From contig JAJQBI010000026.1 in the NCBI GenBank assembly GCA_021203365.1, positions 1 through 51,180 on the forward strand: a stretch of DNA of 51,180 nucleotides, written 5' to 3'. A program made the translations under genes and the position numbers. This document shows positions 7,350 through 16,485 of this stretch, one piece after another (within the stretch, counting starts at the first letter, position 1; the number at the start of each line of letters is the position of its first letter). The notes under the pieces were generated by a model, which did not search any database, was not told the origin of the DNA, and saw nothing but the letters and a program-made list of their open reading frames with translations. The DNA comes from Clostridiales bacterium. Its GTDB lineage: Bacteria; Bacillota; Clostridia; Lachnospirales; Lachnospiraceae.

Positions 7350-9554
7350 TCATTGCAGATCAAACTGTATAAAAATATTTCGGAAACCCGAATTCATTTC
7401 AATATATTTTTCCATACGCTCCCGCACGGCAATCAGAAATCTGCTGTCCTCATGCCGCAGATAAAACACCTGTCTGTACACGTCTTTTACCTTGCCCACA
7501 GCGGCCGGTGCCGGTCCGATCATGCGAAGATTCCGGTCACGGCTCACCCTGCGTGCAAAGGCAGAAAGATAATACATGGCCTGTCCAAGGCTCTCCTCAT
7601 CGGAGGCGGATCCCAGCACAGCCATCATACTGGAAGCGGGAGGGTAATTCATCAGGGTACGAAAACTGATTTCCTCCCTGTAAAACCGGTCGTAATCCTG
7701 CACTGCAGCGCACTGGATGCTGTAATGCTCCGGCTGATAAGTCTGAATCAGGGCCCTTCCCGCTTTTTTTCCCCTTCCTGAGCGCCCCACCGCCTGGGTG
7801 AGAAGCTGAAAGGTCCGCTCACCGCACCGGTAATCATCCGCGTTCAGAGACAGATCCGCTGCCACAATCCCCACCAGCGTCACATCCGGGAAATCATGTC
7901 CCTTCACAATCATCTGGGTCCCCACCAGCACATCCGCCTCATGAGCGGCAAAGGATGACAGGATCTGTTCATAGCTGTTCTTTCTTCTTGTGGTATCATA
8001 ATCCATCCGCAGCACACGGATACCGGGAAAAATTCCGCGGACCACCTGCTCAATCTGCTGTGTCCCCGCCTTAAAGCCCGCAATATGGACAGAACCACAG
8101 ACCGGACAGACCTCCGGCTTCTGTGTCTCATATCCACAGTAGTGACAGAGCAGTCTTCGCCGGTCATGCTCAGAGAGTGCCACGTCACAGTGGGGACATT
8201 TCATCACATAGCCGCAGGCACGGCAGGAGACAAAGCCCGCATAGCCTCTGCGGTTCAGAAACAGCATGGTCTGCTCCCCGCGTTCCAGGTTTTCCCCCAT
8301 GGCCTGCTGCAGCTTTAGGCTTAACACCGACCGGTTTCCCCTTTTTAATTCTTCCCGCAGATCCACAACCGATACCTGCGGAAGAGGTCTTTCCTCAAAT
8401 CGGGCGTCCAGACGCACCAGACAGTATTCTCCGGCCTGCGCTCTGTGGAACGCTTCCAGAGAGGGCGTAGCAGAACCCATAACCACAAAGGCGTTTTCCA
8501 TGGAAGCCCTGTGAACCGCCGTCTCTCTCGCATGGTATCTGGGACTGTTCTCACTTTTGTAGGTGGGCTCATGCTCCTCATCAATAATGATAAGTCCCAG
8601 CCTTTCAAAGGGAGTGAAAAGCGCCGACCGGGGGCCCACCATAATCTGAATTTCTCCTTTTTTGGCGCGCCGGAACTGCTCATACCGTTCCCCCGCAGAC
8701 ATGCGGGAATTCAGAACCGACACACGGTCTCCAAAGTATCTGTGAAACCGGCGAACGGTCTGATAGGTCAGGGCAATCTCCGGGATGAGCACAATCGCCT
8801 GTTTTCCCTGGTCGGTTATATGCCGGATCAGGCGCATATACACCTGGGTTTTCCCGCTTCCGGTAACTCCGAAAAGCAGCACCGGTCTGGGGGAATCCGC
8901 CTGCCACTCCTCCAGGATTCCGGCATATGCCTTCTCCTGAATTTCATTGAGCGTCACCGGGCGCGGCTCCCCTTCATCCCCGGACGTATCCCCCTGGCTC
9001 TCCACACGGATAAAATTCTTTTCCTCAAAATACTTCAGTACAGACCGGGAGGCTCCCAGCTCCCGGGCGGCTTCTGTATAATCCAGACTTCCCTCTTCAA
9101 GAAGGGCCCGCCAAAATCTGGCCCTGGCTCTGAACCGACTTCGGTCCAGCTCCTCAAGCAGAGCCTTTGCCTCCTCTTCTCCGGCTGTGAGACAGATTCT
9201 TCGTTTTTCCCGGAGATTTACCTTCTCCTTTACCGGAAAAACAGTCCGCAGAGCCTGAATCATCGTAGAACCATAGGTTTCCCTCATCCAGGCCGCCAGG
9301 GAAATCAGGCGGGATTCCGTCGTCTCCCCACTGCTTAAAAGAGCGGTTATCTCCTTGAGACGACCGTTCTCATACCTGGATTCCCCGGAAAGCCCCACCA
9401 CATAGCCGGTTCGCAGCCGGTTTCCCTTTCCAAACGGAACCTGTACCACCATGCCCACGCGAATCTCCCTCTCCAGGACCTCGGGAACAAGATACTGAAA
9501 GCTGCGGTCCAGCCTTTCATGAGAGATATCAATAATAATATCCGCATAAATCAT
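7350..9554 (-). CDS. priA: Primosomal replication-restart helicase PriA
   Basis: A 734-residue 3'-to-5' DNA helicase that reloads the replisome at stalled forks. The N-terminal 3'-DNA-binding domain is followed by the helicase with Walker A in GVTGSGKTQVYM and Walker B in IIIDEEH. A zinc-binding region has eight cysteines in paired form (CRACG, CPHC, CHYC, CPVC), and helicase motifs V and VI follow (GTQMIVKGHDFP, QAVGRSGR). It begins 4 nt after murE. Confidence 0.97.
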   Translation of the reverse strand: MIYADIIIDISHERLDRSFQYLVPEVLEREIRVGMVVQVPFGKGNRLRTGYVVGLSGESRYENGRLKEITALLSSGETTESRLISLAAWMRETYGSTMIQALRTVFPVKEKVNLREKRRICLTAGEEEAKALLEELDRSRFRARARFWRALLEEGSLDYTEAARELGASRSVLKYFEEKNFIRVESQGDTSGDEGEPRPVTLNEIQEKAYAGILEEWQADSPRPVLLFGVTGSGKTQVYMRLIRHITDQGKQAIVLIPEIALTYQTVRRFHRYFGDRVSVLNSRMSAGERYEQFRRAKKGEIQIMVGPRSALFTPFERLGLIIIDEEHEPTYKSENSPRYHARETAVHRASMENAFVVMGSATPSLEAFHRAQAGEYCLVRLDARFEERPLPQVSVVDLREELKRGNRSVLSLKLQQAMGENLERGEQTMLFLNRRGYAGFVSCRACGYVMKCPHCDVALSEHDRRRLLCHYCGYETQKPEVCPVCGSVHIAGFKAGTQQIEQVVRGIFPGIRVLRMDYDTTRRKNSYEQILSSFAAHEADVLVGTQMIVKGHDFPDVTLVGIVAADLSLNADDYRCGERTFQLLTQAVGRSGRGKKAGRALIQTYQPEHYSIQCAAVQDYDRFYREEISFRTLMNYPPASSMMAVLGSASDEESLGQAMYYLSAFARRVSRDRNLRMIGPAPAAVGKVKDVYRQVFYLRHEDSRFLIAVRERMEKYIEMNSGFRNIFIQFDLQ

Positions 9555-9558
9555 GGAT

Positions 9559-11028
9559 TTACTCTTTCTTTTTATCCTCCTCCAGAATCTCGGCGATCAG
9601 CACCCGCTCATCCATGGGATATTTTTTCCCCCGGATTTCCTGGTAATCCTCATGGCCTTTCCCGGCAAGAACAATAATATCCCCTGGCTCACCGTGGTGA
9701 ATGACATAGGCAATCGCCTGCTTCCGGTCCAGAATTTCCACATACTTTCCGTCTGTTTTCGCCATTCCGGTCTTAATGTCGTCTATGATGGCCTGAGGCT
9801 CCTCATATCTTGGATTGTCGGAAGTGATCACCGTAAGGTCCGCCAGCCTTCCGGAAACCTCCCCCATTTCATAGCGGCGAAGTCTGGAACGGTTGCCGCC
9901 GCAGCCAAACAGGCAGACCAGCCGGTGGGGATGATACTCCCGCAGAGTTCCCAGGAGACTTTCCAGTGCCATGGCGTTATGGGCATAATCAATCATCAGG
10001 GTAAATTCATCCGAGACCTTCACCATCTCGATTCGTCCCTTTACCCTGGCCACCTTCAGCGCACGGATCATATCCTCCTCAGAGACATGGAAATGCCGGC
10101 AGATGGCAATGGCAGTCAGCGAATTATATATGCTGAATTTTCCCGGAATATCAATCTCCACAGGAAAATCAAGCAGTCCCCGAACATGGTACGCAATTCC
10201 AAGATACCCCCGGCCGCCCACCAGCCGCGCGTCCTCCGCCCGAAGATCCGCTTCCGGTGAAAAGCCGTAGGTCTCCACCTGACAGGTATGGCCTTCCAGA
10301 ATCCTCTGGAAATGCTCGTCGTCCCGGTTTACAATTCCCACCCGGCACTGCTTCAGAAGCATGGCCTTACAGGAAAGATAGTGATCAAAATCTCTGTGTT
10401 CATTGGGGCCGATGTGATCCGGTTCGATGTTGGTGAAAATTCCATAGTCAAACACAAATCCCTGAGTCCGGTGAAGCATCAGTCCCTGAGAGGACACCTC
10501 CATAACCACACAGTCACAGCCCGCGTCCGCCATCTCACGGAAATATTTCTGAATGACATAAGATTCCGGCGTTGTGTTGTTCGCGGGAATGCGGGTCTCC
10601 CCGATAATTGCCTCAATAGTGCCAATGAGGCCGACCCTGTAGCCGGCGTTTTCAAGAATAGACTTCACCATGTAGGTTGTGGTAGTCTTCCCCTTGGTTC
10701 CCGTGATTCCGATGGTCTTCAGTCTCTCGGCCGGATGGCCGAACCAGGCCGCGGAGATAAAGGCCATGGCATACCGGGTGTCCTCCACCAAAATCACGGT
10801 GACGTCCTCCGGCACATCCACCGGTTCCTCCACAATGAGGGTCCCCGCCCCCTTTGCGGCTACTTCCGACGCAAATGTATGCCCGTCCGCCACCGCTCCC
10901 CGAATGCAGAGAAACAGACAGCCCTCCGTGGCTTTCCTGGAGTCATAAACGACCGCGGTCACTTCCCGGTCCGTACTTCCCTGCAGGCAGCTGTATGCGA
11001 GACGTTCCAATAGATAAGAAAGATTCAT
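9559..11028 (-). CDS. murE: UDP-MurNAc-tripeptide synthetase (meso-DAP adding) MurE
   Basis: Cytosolic Mur ligase adding the third residue of the peptidoglycan stem peptide. It has the P-loop GTKGKTTTT, the central ligase domain, and the motif DNPR in the C-terminal domain, which marks meso-diaminopimelate rather than lysine specificity. An ATG at 11046 is possible, but GGAGGAG lies between it and the next ATG, so I start at 11028 (489 residues). It is the first gene of the operon running to rlmN. Confidence 0.95.
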   Translation of the reverse strand: MNLSYLLERLAYSCLQGSTDREVTAVVYDSRKATEGCLFLCIRGAVADGHTFASEVAAKGAGTLIVEEPVDVPEDVTVILVEDTRYAMAFISAAWFGHPAERLKTIGITGTKGKTTTTYMVKSILENAGYRVGLIGTIEAIIGETRIPANNTTPESYVIQKYFREMADAGCDCVVMEVSSQGLMLHRTQGFVFDYGIFTNIEPDHIGPNEHRDFDHYLSCKAMLLKQCRVGIVNRDDEHFQRILEGHTCQVETYGFSPEADLRAEDARLVGGRGYLGIAYHVRGLLDFPVEIDIPGKFSIYNSLTAIAICRHFHVSEEDMIRALKVARVKGRIEMVKVSDEFTLMIDYAHNAMALESLLGTLREYHPHRLVCLFGCGGNRSRLRRYEMGEVSGRLADLTVITSDNPRYEEPQAIIDDIKTGMAKTDGKYVEILDRKQAIAYVIHHGEPGDIIVLAGKGHEDYQEIRGKKYPMDERVLIAEILEEDKKKE

Positions 11029-11052
11029 TTTTACTCCTCCATTCATTCCTAT

Positions 11053-11081
11053 AGAATATCACACATGACTTTTGTTTTCAA
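11053..11081 (-). promoter_or_regulatory. Promoter of the murE-priA-def-fmt-rsmB-rlmN operon
   Basis: TTGAAA (11076-11081) and TATTCT (11053-11058) with a 17-bp spacer on the minus strand, about 25 bp before the chosen murE start. It lies in the short gap after the surface-protein gene. Confidence 0.6.
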
Positions 11082-11108
11082 TCTCTGCTTTCTGGTTTCA
11101 CATCTCTT

Positions 11109-12875
11109 TCACAGCTTCTGTTTCGATTTTTTCAGCCGGTCATACCTGTGCCAAAGCCACAGAACCCCGTAAACCGTAACCAGGGATACAGTCAGAATTC
11201 CGGTAAAAAGTTCCCCATCAGACTCATCTCCCGTCTCCGGAGAGGATGCCGTGCCTTTCAGGGAGGATTCTTCCCCGGAGGCCTTGGCATCCGGATTCAG
11301 GGCCTGTGTATATACAGGTGCCGGTGAATGATCCGGTACTTCCACGGTAACCGGTGCTGAGGCTTCCACCGTTTTCGTCCCTGTCTCGCGGGTGGTCACA
11401 GTCACCTGATTCAGAAGCTCCTGTCCGGCCAAATCCTGGGGCAAAATCACCTCTGCCTTCAGGGAAGCTGCCTCCCCGGGTTCCAGTGCCTCAATCATGG
11501 CTCTGGTTTTATCTTCACTCAGAACTACACCATCCTGTTCCAGAAAAACAGCGGATATTCCCTCCTTCTGAAACCGCTCTGTCCCCACCACGGAATGCAG
11601 AGTTATATCTCCGGTATTCACAATACAAATCTGATAGGTGACGGTCTCTCCCGGCAAGGCGCTGTCCCGGTCTGCGGTCTTTTTTACAGAAAAATCCGCC
11701 TTTTTCTCCTGCACAGGCAAAGTCAGAGACGCTTCCCGCCGGATACTGACCACAGAGCTCCCTGGGCCCTTTCCCTCCACAAGAACCCTATGCCCCAGTT
11801 CTCCGCTCTGTGCCTCCGTAAGCTGCACATCCAGATAAAGGGTTCTGGATTCACCGGACTTCAGCGCAGTCAGAACAGCGGTCGGCCCGTCTGCCGAAAA
11901 ACCACCGGCTGAAATCCATTCCTGCGTTACCTTTGGACAGGAAAACTCACTGGTAAACAAAAGGTTTTCCAGCATGACATCACCGGTATTCACAATATCC
12001 AGACAATAGCGAAGCTTTTCCCCGGCTTTGGGAGACGGATTTTCCACAGTGAGAGACAAAGCAAAATCCGCAGTTACACCCTTCAGGGAAAGTACGGGAA
12101 CCGACGCCCTTGCCAATATAACCGCAGTGGCTCCGCTCACTTCCTCCAGAACCGCACCTGCACCGTCACTCTCCCGCACGGCAGGCAAAGACACAGAATC
12201 AGCCGGATATCTGTATTCCTCCAGAAGCAAAAGAGAAAAAGCCAGAGTTAGGGTATCCTTCTCAAAATCCTCTTCCTGCATTGTATAATTTATTTTCGTG
12301 AGCCCTGTATTTTCATTTTTCTGCTCCTGGACAGGCATCTCAGAAACTGTGCAGCCCACTGGAAGAGAAGCGGTTTCCAGGAAAAAATATTCCGAAACAC
12401 ACAGGGTCAGACGCAGAGATTTCTCTGCCTCTGAAGCCGTCAGAGCCTCAGCGGCAGAGACAAACATTTCCTCCGATTCCAGAATTTCCACAGAAAAAAC
12501 GGCCGCACCCTCTTCGGTTCCGCCCGGTTCTTTCCCGGAAAGCAAAGGCGAACATCCATCTCCAAAGGAAGAATCTGTTTCTCCCGACGGGCTCTCCGAA
12601 ATCGGATTCTGTGTCACTTCCGGCTTTTCCTCCTCATTGTCAGAGAGCTCTGTATTTTTTTCTTTCCAGGCTTTCAATCCGGAAATCTCCACCTTCAGCT
12701 CCGCCTGAAAACTTTTCTCATCTGTCCATCTCGCTGTCTGCTCAACCTGCAGCACAGCCTCATCCTCATCCGCCCACAGCGTCCTTACGCTGCAGGGAGC
12801 CTGAAAGAATACCACTGCCAGAAGGAATGCCACAGCCGTGCGTCCCCCTGTCCGTCTCCATATTTTATTTTTCAT
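11109..12875 (-). CDS. Exported surface protein with DUF11-like repeats and SPETG sorting signal
   Basis: A 588-residue secreted protein. It has a signal peptide (Arg/Lys-rich start, hydrophobic stretch AVAFLLAVVFF), a long Glu/Ser-rich region, and two Ig-like DUF11-type domains recognisable by the repeated core IVNTGD (roughly 290-400 and 405-510). The C terminus has SPETG, a hydrophobic segment and the basic tail RYDRLKKSKQKL. (S/P)PxTG is a known sortase signal in Clostridioides difficile, so covalent wall attachment is a fair inference. I choose the second ATG (12875) because GAGGT touches the first ATG (12881) and sits at proper distance from the second. Function unknown; possibly a wall or adhesion component. 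Confidence 0.8.
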   Translation of the reverse strand: MKNKIWRRTGGRTAVAFLLAVVFFQAPCSVRTLWADEDEAVLQVEQTARWTDEKSFQAELKVEISGLKAWKEKNTELSDNEEEKPEVTQNPISESPSGETDSSFGDGCSPLLSGKEPGGTEEGAAVFSVEILESEEMFVSAAEALTASEAEKSLRLTLCVSEYFFLETASLPVGCTVSEMPVQEQKNENTGLTKINYTMQEEDFEKDTLTLAFSLLLLEEYRYPADSVSLPAVRESDGAGAVLEEVSGATAVILARASVPVLSLKGVTADFALSLTVENPSPKAGEKLRYCLDIVNTGDVMLENLLFTSEFSCPKVTQEWISAGGFSADGPTAVLTALKSGESRTLYLDVQLTEAQSGELGHRVLVEGKGPGSSVVSIRREASLTLPVQEKKADFSVKKTADRDSALPGETVTYQICIVNTGDITLHSVVGTERFQKEGISAVFLEQDGVVLSEDKTRAMIEALEPGEAASLKAEVILPQDLAGQELLNQVTVTTRETGTKTVEASAPVTVEVPDHSPAPVYTQALNPDAKASGEESSLKGTASSPETGDESDGELFTGILTVSLVTVYGVLWLWHRYDRLKKSKQKL

Positions 12876-12881
12876 ATACAT

Positions 12882-13212
12882 ACCTCAATTCTCATATAGA
12901 TCCACGTTCAAAAGAGTTTCATTTCAATTTCACACAGGCATAGGCATTCCTCCCTTCACTGCAGGGATCCAGTCTCATGAATGCTTATGCAGGCATCTGC
13001 ATTCATGACCTTTTGCCCCTTGTATCATCCGATTCTTTAAGAGAAACTGTAAAACAAATTGTTGGAAGATTTCACGCCGAAACGACGCTTCATGAAGTGT
13101 TCTCCTCACAGAACGTGAGGTTGAGATAGACGCACTTTAACATATCCTGTCTCAGAATGCAACCAGTTATAAAAATTACAATTTTCTTTCAAACTTTCTT
13201 TAGAAATTTCCC
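12882..13212 (-). other. Hairpin-rich leader of the surface-protein gene
   Basis: About 330 nt without a gene. If transcription starts at the promoter at 13219-13247, this is a long 5' leader. Stems visible: CCTCAC/GTGAGG (13104-13120); 10-bp perfect arms TCATGAATGC/GCATTCATGA (12975-12984 and 12999-13008); and CCCT/AGGG at about 12954-12970. The word CAAGGGGCAAAAGGTCATGA (minus strand, about 13003-13022) precedes the strongest stem. It matches no riboswitch class that I can identify. Confidence 0.4.
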
Positions 13213-13218
13213 ATTTAT

Positions 13219-13247
13219 TTTATAAAAATGACATATTTTGCACACAA
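13219..13247 (-). promoter_or_regulatory. Candidate promoter, long-leader transcript toward the surface-protein gene
   Basis: TTGTGT (13242-13247), 17-bp spacer, TATAAA (13219-13224) on the minus strand. It is about 340 bp upstream of the start codon, which would give a long untranslated leader. Confidence 0.4.
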
Positions 13248-13306
13248 TTGTTTCCTATAATATCCATTGGATAGATGAAAAACCACTCTCTATCTCCCCC
13301 CTCAAA

Positions 13307-13340
13307 AAGAAAAAATCGGCCATGCGGCCGATTTTTTCTT
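13307..13340. terminator. Perfect bidirectional terminator between divergent promoters
   Basis: Arms of 15 bp, AAGAAAAAATCGGCC and its exact complement, with a 4-nt loop. Each strand ends in a run of Ts, so it should terminate in both directions. No gene is closed by it: the genes on both sides read away. It may insulate the two promoters or end a short RNA. Confidence 0.75.
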
Positions 13341-13421
13341 CACTGACACAGAACACCCCGTCCAGCAGCCCGGGATAATGATTTTAAAAGGCTCCTTATT
13401 TCTTTCCATCTCCACAAAATT

Positions 13422-13449
13422 TTCACAGAATAAAACGCAGAGCTATGAT
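13422..13449 (+). promoter_or_regulatory. Candidate promoter of the amidase gene
   Basis: TTCACA (13422-13427), 16-bp spacer, TATGAT (13444-13449). The resulting leader of about 170 nt contains small stems, among them CGATAAAA/TTTTATCG at 13525-13544. Confidence 0.4.
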
Positions 13450-13628
13450 AAAATGATAATACCAGGGAGTACAAAACACGGACACCCGCAGGGCGCTCCG
13501 TGAGGAAATTCTCAGGTATCACAGCGATAAAATACCTTTTATCGTTTCAATGATTCATGATACAGGAAACAGAGACCTGTAAAAAGCGCTTTTGGCAAAC
13601 CACGTGTTTTTAAAATCGAGGTGACCCC

Positions 13629-14474
13629 GTGAAAAATATAAAAATTTCTCAGATCCAGATGCCGGTATCCCCGGACAAGGCAGAATGCCTGGCCTGCGCC
13701 TCCGACGCCGTGGCCAGAGCCGCTCAGGAAGGCGCGGATATTGCCGCCCTCCCGGAAATGTTCTGCTGTCCCTACCATGTGGATCTTTTCCCCCTGTACG
13801 CAGAAAAGGAGGGGGGCCGGATCTGGCAGACCTGCTCCGCCCTGGCAAAAAAGTATCATATTTATCTCTCCGCCGGCACCCTTCCAGAGGAAGACAAGGA
13901 AGGACGGATTTACAATACAGCCTGGGTCTTTGACCGGGAGGGCCGCCAGATTGCCAGGCACCGGAAAATGCACCTGTTCGACATCAATGTGGAGGGCGGA
14001 CAGTACTTTCAGGAATCCGCCACACTGACTGCCGGCAATTCTGTAACCACCTTTGAGACAGAATTTGGAACATTCGGCCTGGCGATTTGCTTTGACCTGC
14101 GTTTTCCGGAACTTTTCCGCCTGATGGCTCTCCGGGGAATCAAAGCCTGCCTGGTTCCTGCTTCTTTTAATATGACTACCGGTCCCATGCACTGGGAGCT
14201 TCTGGCTCGTTCCCAGGCATTAAACAATCAGATTTTCCTCATTGCCACCGCGCCCGCGAGAGTTCCGGATTCCTCCTATGTATCCTGGGCCCACAGCATC
14301 GTCGCGGATCCGTGGGGCCGGGTCGTAAGCCAGCTGGGAACAGAACCTGAAATCCGGACGATACAGATAGATCTGGATGAAATCTACGGCGTCCGGCGGC
14401 AGATTCCGGTTCTGGACCGCCTTCGCACCGACGTATACAGGATCGGAGACGCTGATTCTCACCCTTCCGGCTGA
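13629..14474 (+). CDS. Carbon-nitrogen hydrolase (nitrilase superfamily, omega-amidase-like)
   Basis: A 281-residue cytosolic amidase. The nitrilase catalytic triad is intact: Glu43 in LPEMF, Lys113 in HRKMHLFD and Cys154 in ICFDLRFPE. The HLFDI context and the length fit the Nit2/omega-amidase branch, which deamidates alpha-keto acid monoamides such as alpha-ketoglutaramate. That substrate is inferred, not shown. The start codon is GTG with GAGGTGA just upstream. It is followed after 46 nt by a metal efflux gene on the same strand, with no functional link evident. Confidence 0.88.
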   Translation: MKNIKISQIQMPVSPDKAECLACASDAVARAAQEGADIAALPEMFCCPYHVDLFPLYAEKEGGRIWQTCSALAKKYHIYLSAGTLPEEDKEGRIYNTAWVFDREGRQIARHRKMHLFDINVEGGQYFQESATLTAGNSVTTFETEFGTFGLAICFDLRFPELFRLMALRGIKACLVPASFNMTTGPMHWELLARSQALNNQIFLIATAPARVPDSSYVSWAHSIVADPWGRVVSQLGTEPEIRTIQIDLDEIYGVRRQIPVLDRLRTDVYRIGDADSHPSG

Positions 14475-14520
14475 CGGGGCATAATCTTATTTTGTATCAT
14501 CTTATCCTGGAGACACTGTT

Positions 14521-15690
14521 ATGATCACTTTACTCTCTCGCATATTTATTCGAAACTACAAAGATACCCAGTCCCCACAGGTTCGGAGAGCCTATGGCAT
14601 GCTGTGCGGTTTCATGGGGATTTTCCTGAACATACTTCTTTTTCTCGGAAAATGGCTGGCCGGAACCATAAGCGGCTCCATCGCCATCACCGCAGATGCG
14701 TTCAACAACCTTTCCGACGCCGGCTCCTCACTGATCACTCTGGTGGGCTTTCACCTGTCCGGGCAGGCGCCGGATCGGGAGCACCCCTTTGGCCACGGCA
14801 GGATGGAATATATCTCCGGTCTTTTCGTGTCCATTGCCATTATCCTCATGGGATTTGAACTGATGAAGAGCTCCGTGGAAAAAATACTCTCCCCGGAGCC
14901 CATTGAATGCAGTCCGCTGATCCTTGGAATTCTTGGAGTTTCCATCCTGATAAAGCTTTATATGTATTTTTACAATCACACCATCGGACTGAAAATCGAC
15001 AGTGCGGCCATGGCAGCCGCCTCCACAGACAGCCTCAGCGATATGGTTTCCACCACACTGGTACTCCTCGCCACACTGATCAGCCAGTACACCGGTCTTC
15101 TCCTGGACGGCTGGTTCGGCACACTTGTAGGACTTTTCATCTTCTATTCTGGAATCAAAGCCGTGAAGGAAACCATGGATCCCCTTCTCGGTCAGCCTCC
15201 CAAAGAGGAATTTGTCCGGGAAATTAAAAAGATTGTCCTTACAAGTCCAACGATTTACGGAATGCACGATCTCATCGTTCACGACTATGGTCCGGGCCGG
15301 CGGATGATTTCCCTTCACGCGGAGGTTCCGGCGGACGGCGACCTGGTAAAGATCCACGACGAGATCGACAATATTGAACAGGAGCTCTCCTGGCAGCTGA
15401 GCTGTTCCGCCACCATTCACATAGATCCGGTGATCACCGATGACCGGGAAATCAACCATCTCCATGAAATGACAGAAAAGGCCGTAAAGGAAGTGTACGC
15501 CGGACTCTCTATCCATGATTTCCGGGTAGTGAAGGGAACCACCCACACAAATCTGATCTTTGATCTGCTGATTCCCTTTGATATGGAAACCACGGAGGTG
15601 GCCATTCTAAACGCTGTAAAAGAAAAAATCCGGGAATTTCCCGGAGATAACTACCATGCGGTGATTCAGGTGGACCGGGGGTACTGCTGA
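14521..15690 (+). CDS. Cation diffusion facilitator family transporter
   Basis: A 389-residue divalent metal/proton antiporter of the inner membrane, with about six membrane helices (first near residue 28-50) and a cytosolic C-terminal domain. The metal-site acidic residues are in helix 2 (ITADAFNNLSDAGSS) and helix 5 (ASTDSLSDMVST). Both sites are Asp-rich with no His, which in the family is more usual for Mn/Fe/Co than for Zn transporters; the metal cannot be decided from sequence. The long C-terminal tail after about 290 exceeds the minimal family length. Confidence 0.9.
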   Translation: MITLLSRIFIRNYKDTQSPQVRRAYGMLCGFMGIFLNILLFLGKWLAGTISGSIAITADAFNNLSDAGSSLITLVGFHLSGQAPDREHPFGHGRMEYISGLFVSIAIILMGFELMKSSVEKILSPEPIECSPLILGILGVSILIKLYMYFYNHTIGLKIDSAAMAAASTDSLSDMVSTTLVLLATLISQYTGLLLDGWFGTLVGLFIFYSGIKAVKETMDPLLGQPPKEEFVREIKKIVLTSPTIYGMHDLIVHDYGPGRRMISLHAEVPADGDLVKIHDEIDNIEQELSWQLSCSATIHIDPVITDDREINHLHEMTEKAVKEVYAGLSIHDFRVVKGTTHTNLIFDLLIPFDMETTEVAILNAVKEKIREFPGDNYHAVIQVDRGYC

Positions 15691-15699
15691 TCCCCCGGT
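15674..15699. terminator. GC-rich stem at the convergent end of the CDF gene and truA
   Basis: ACCGGGGG and CCCCCGGT pair around a 10-nt loop overlapping the last codons of the CDF gene. The T-run follows only after about 16 nt, so it may be a weak or processing stem. The genes on both sides converge here. Confidence 0.4.
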
Positions 15700-15725
15700 T
15701 CTCCCCGACACTTCTGTTTTTTCAT

Positions 15726-16466
15726 TTAATCCAAAAATTCTATTCCCATCAGTGTGAGACCGTGGGCCGGCGCGGTAGGACCGGCTGCCTCACGGTTCCG
15801 TGCCTCAAGGATCTCCTTCATCCGTTCCGGAGGATACTGACCATTCCCGATCTCAATCAGAGTTCCGGCAAGAATCCGCACCATATTGTACAGAAATCCG
15901 GTTCCTCTCACGCGAATAGTGATCATATCCCCCTCTCTCTCCACCTCCATGGAGGTAATAGTCCGGATGGTGGATTTCACCTGCGCACCGGCCCCACAGA
16001 AGCTGGCAAAATCGTGCCTCCCGATAAGAAAGGAGACGGCCTCCCGCATTTTCTTCTCATCCAGTCTGTAATGATAAAAATAAGAATAGAGCCGTTCCGT
16101 AGGCACCGGAAATCTTCGGTTCAGGATCCGATATTCATAGGTTTTCTCACTGGCACAGTACCGGGGATGAAAGTCCGGCTCCACCTCCTCCGACAGCTGA
16201 ATCCGGATATCTTCCGGAAGCCGCTGATTCAGAGCATAGGAAAACTTTTCCCCGGGGATCCTGGATTCCGTATCAAAAACCGCCACGTTTCCAAGGGCGT
16301 GAACCCCGGCGTCCGTGCGGCTGGCGCCGATCACCTCCACCTTTTCATTCAGAAGTCCGGAAAGTGTCTGATTCAGAATCCCCTGTATGGTAATCCCGTT
16401 ATTCTGTATCTGCCATCCGCAGTATTTCGTGCCGTCATACGCTACCACAAGACCTACCCGTTTCAT
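15726..16466 (-). CDS. truA: tRNA pseudouridine(38-40) synthase TruA
   Basis: 246 residues, normal for the family. The catalytic Asp52 lies in SRTDAGVHA. It converts uridines 38, 39 and 40 of the tRNA anticodon arm. It is the last gene of the tig-to-truA run and sits 19 nt after ecfT, the same neighbour it has in the ribosomal protein cluster of many Firmicutes. Confidence 0.96.
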   Translation of the reverse strand: MKRVGLVVAYDGTKYCGWQIQNNGITIQGILNQTLSGLLNEKVEVIGASRTDAGVHALGNVAVFDTESRIPGEKFSYALNQRLPEDIRIQLSEEVEPDFHPRYCASEKTYEYRILNRRFPVPTERLYSYFYHYRLDEKKMREAVSFLIGRHDFASFCGAGAQVKSTIRTITSMEVEREGDMITIRVRGTGFLYNMVRILAGTLIEIGNGQYPPERMKEILEARNREAAGPTAPAHGLTLMGIEFLD

Positions 16467-16485
16467 AATCCCTCCTGTTCATTGT

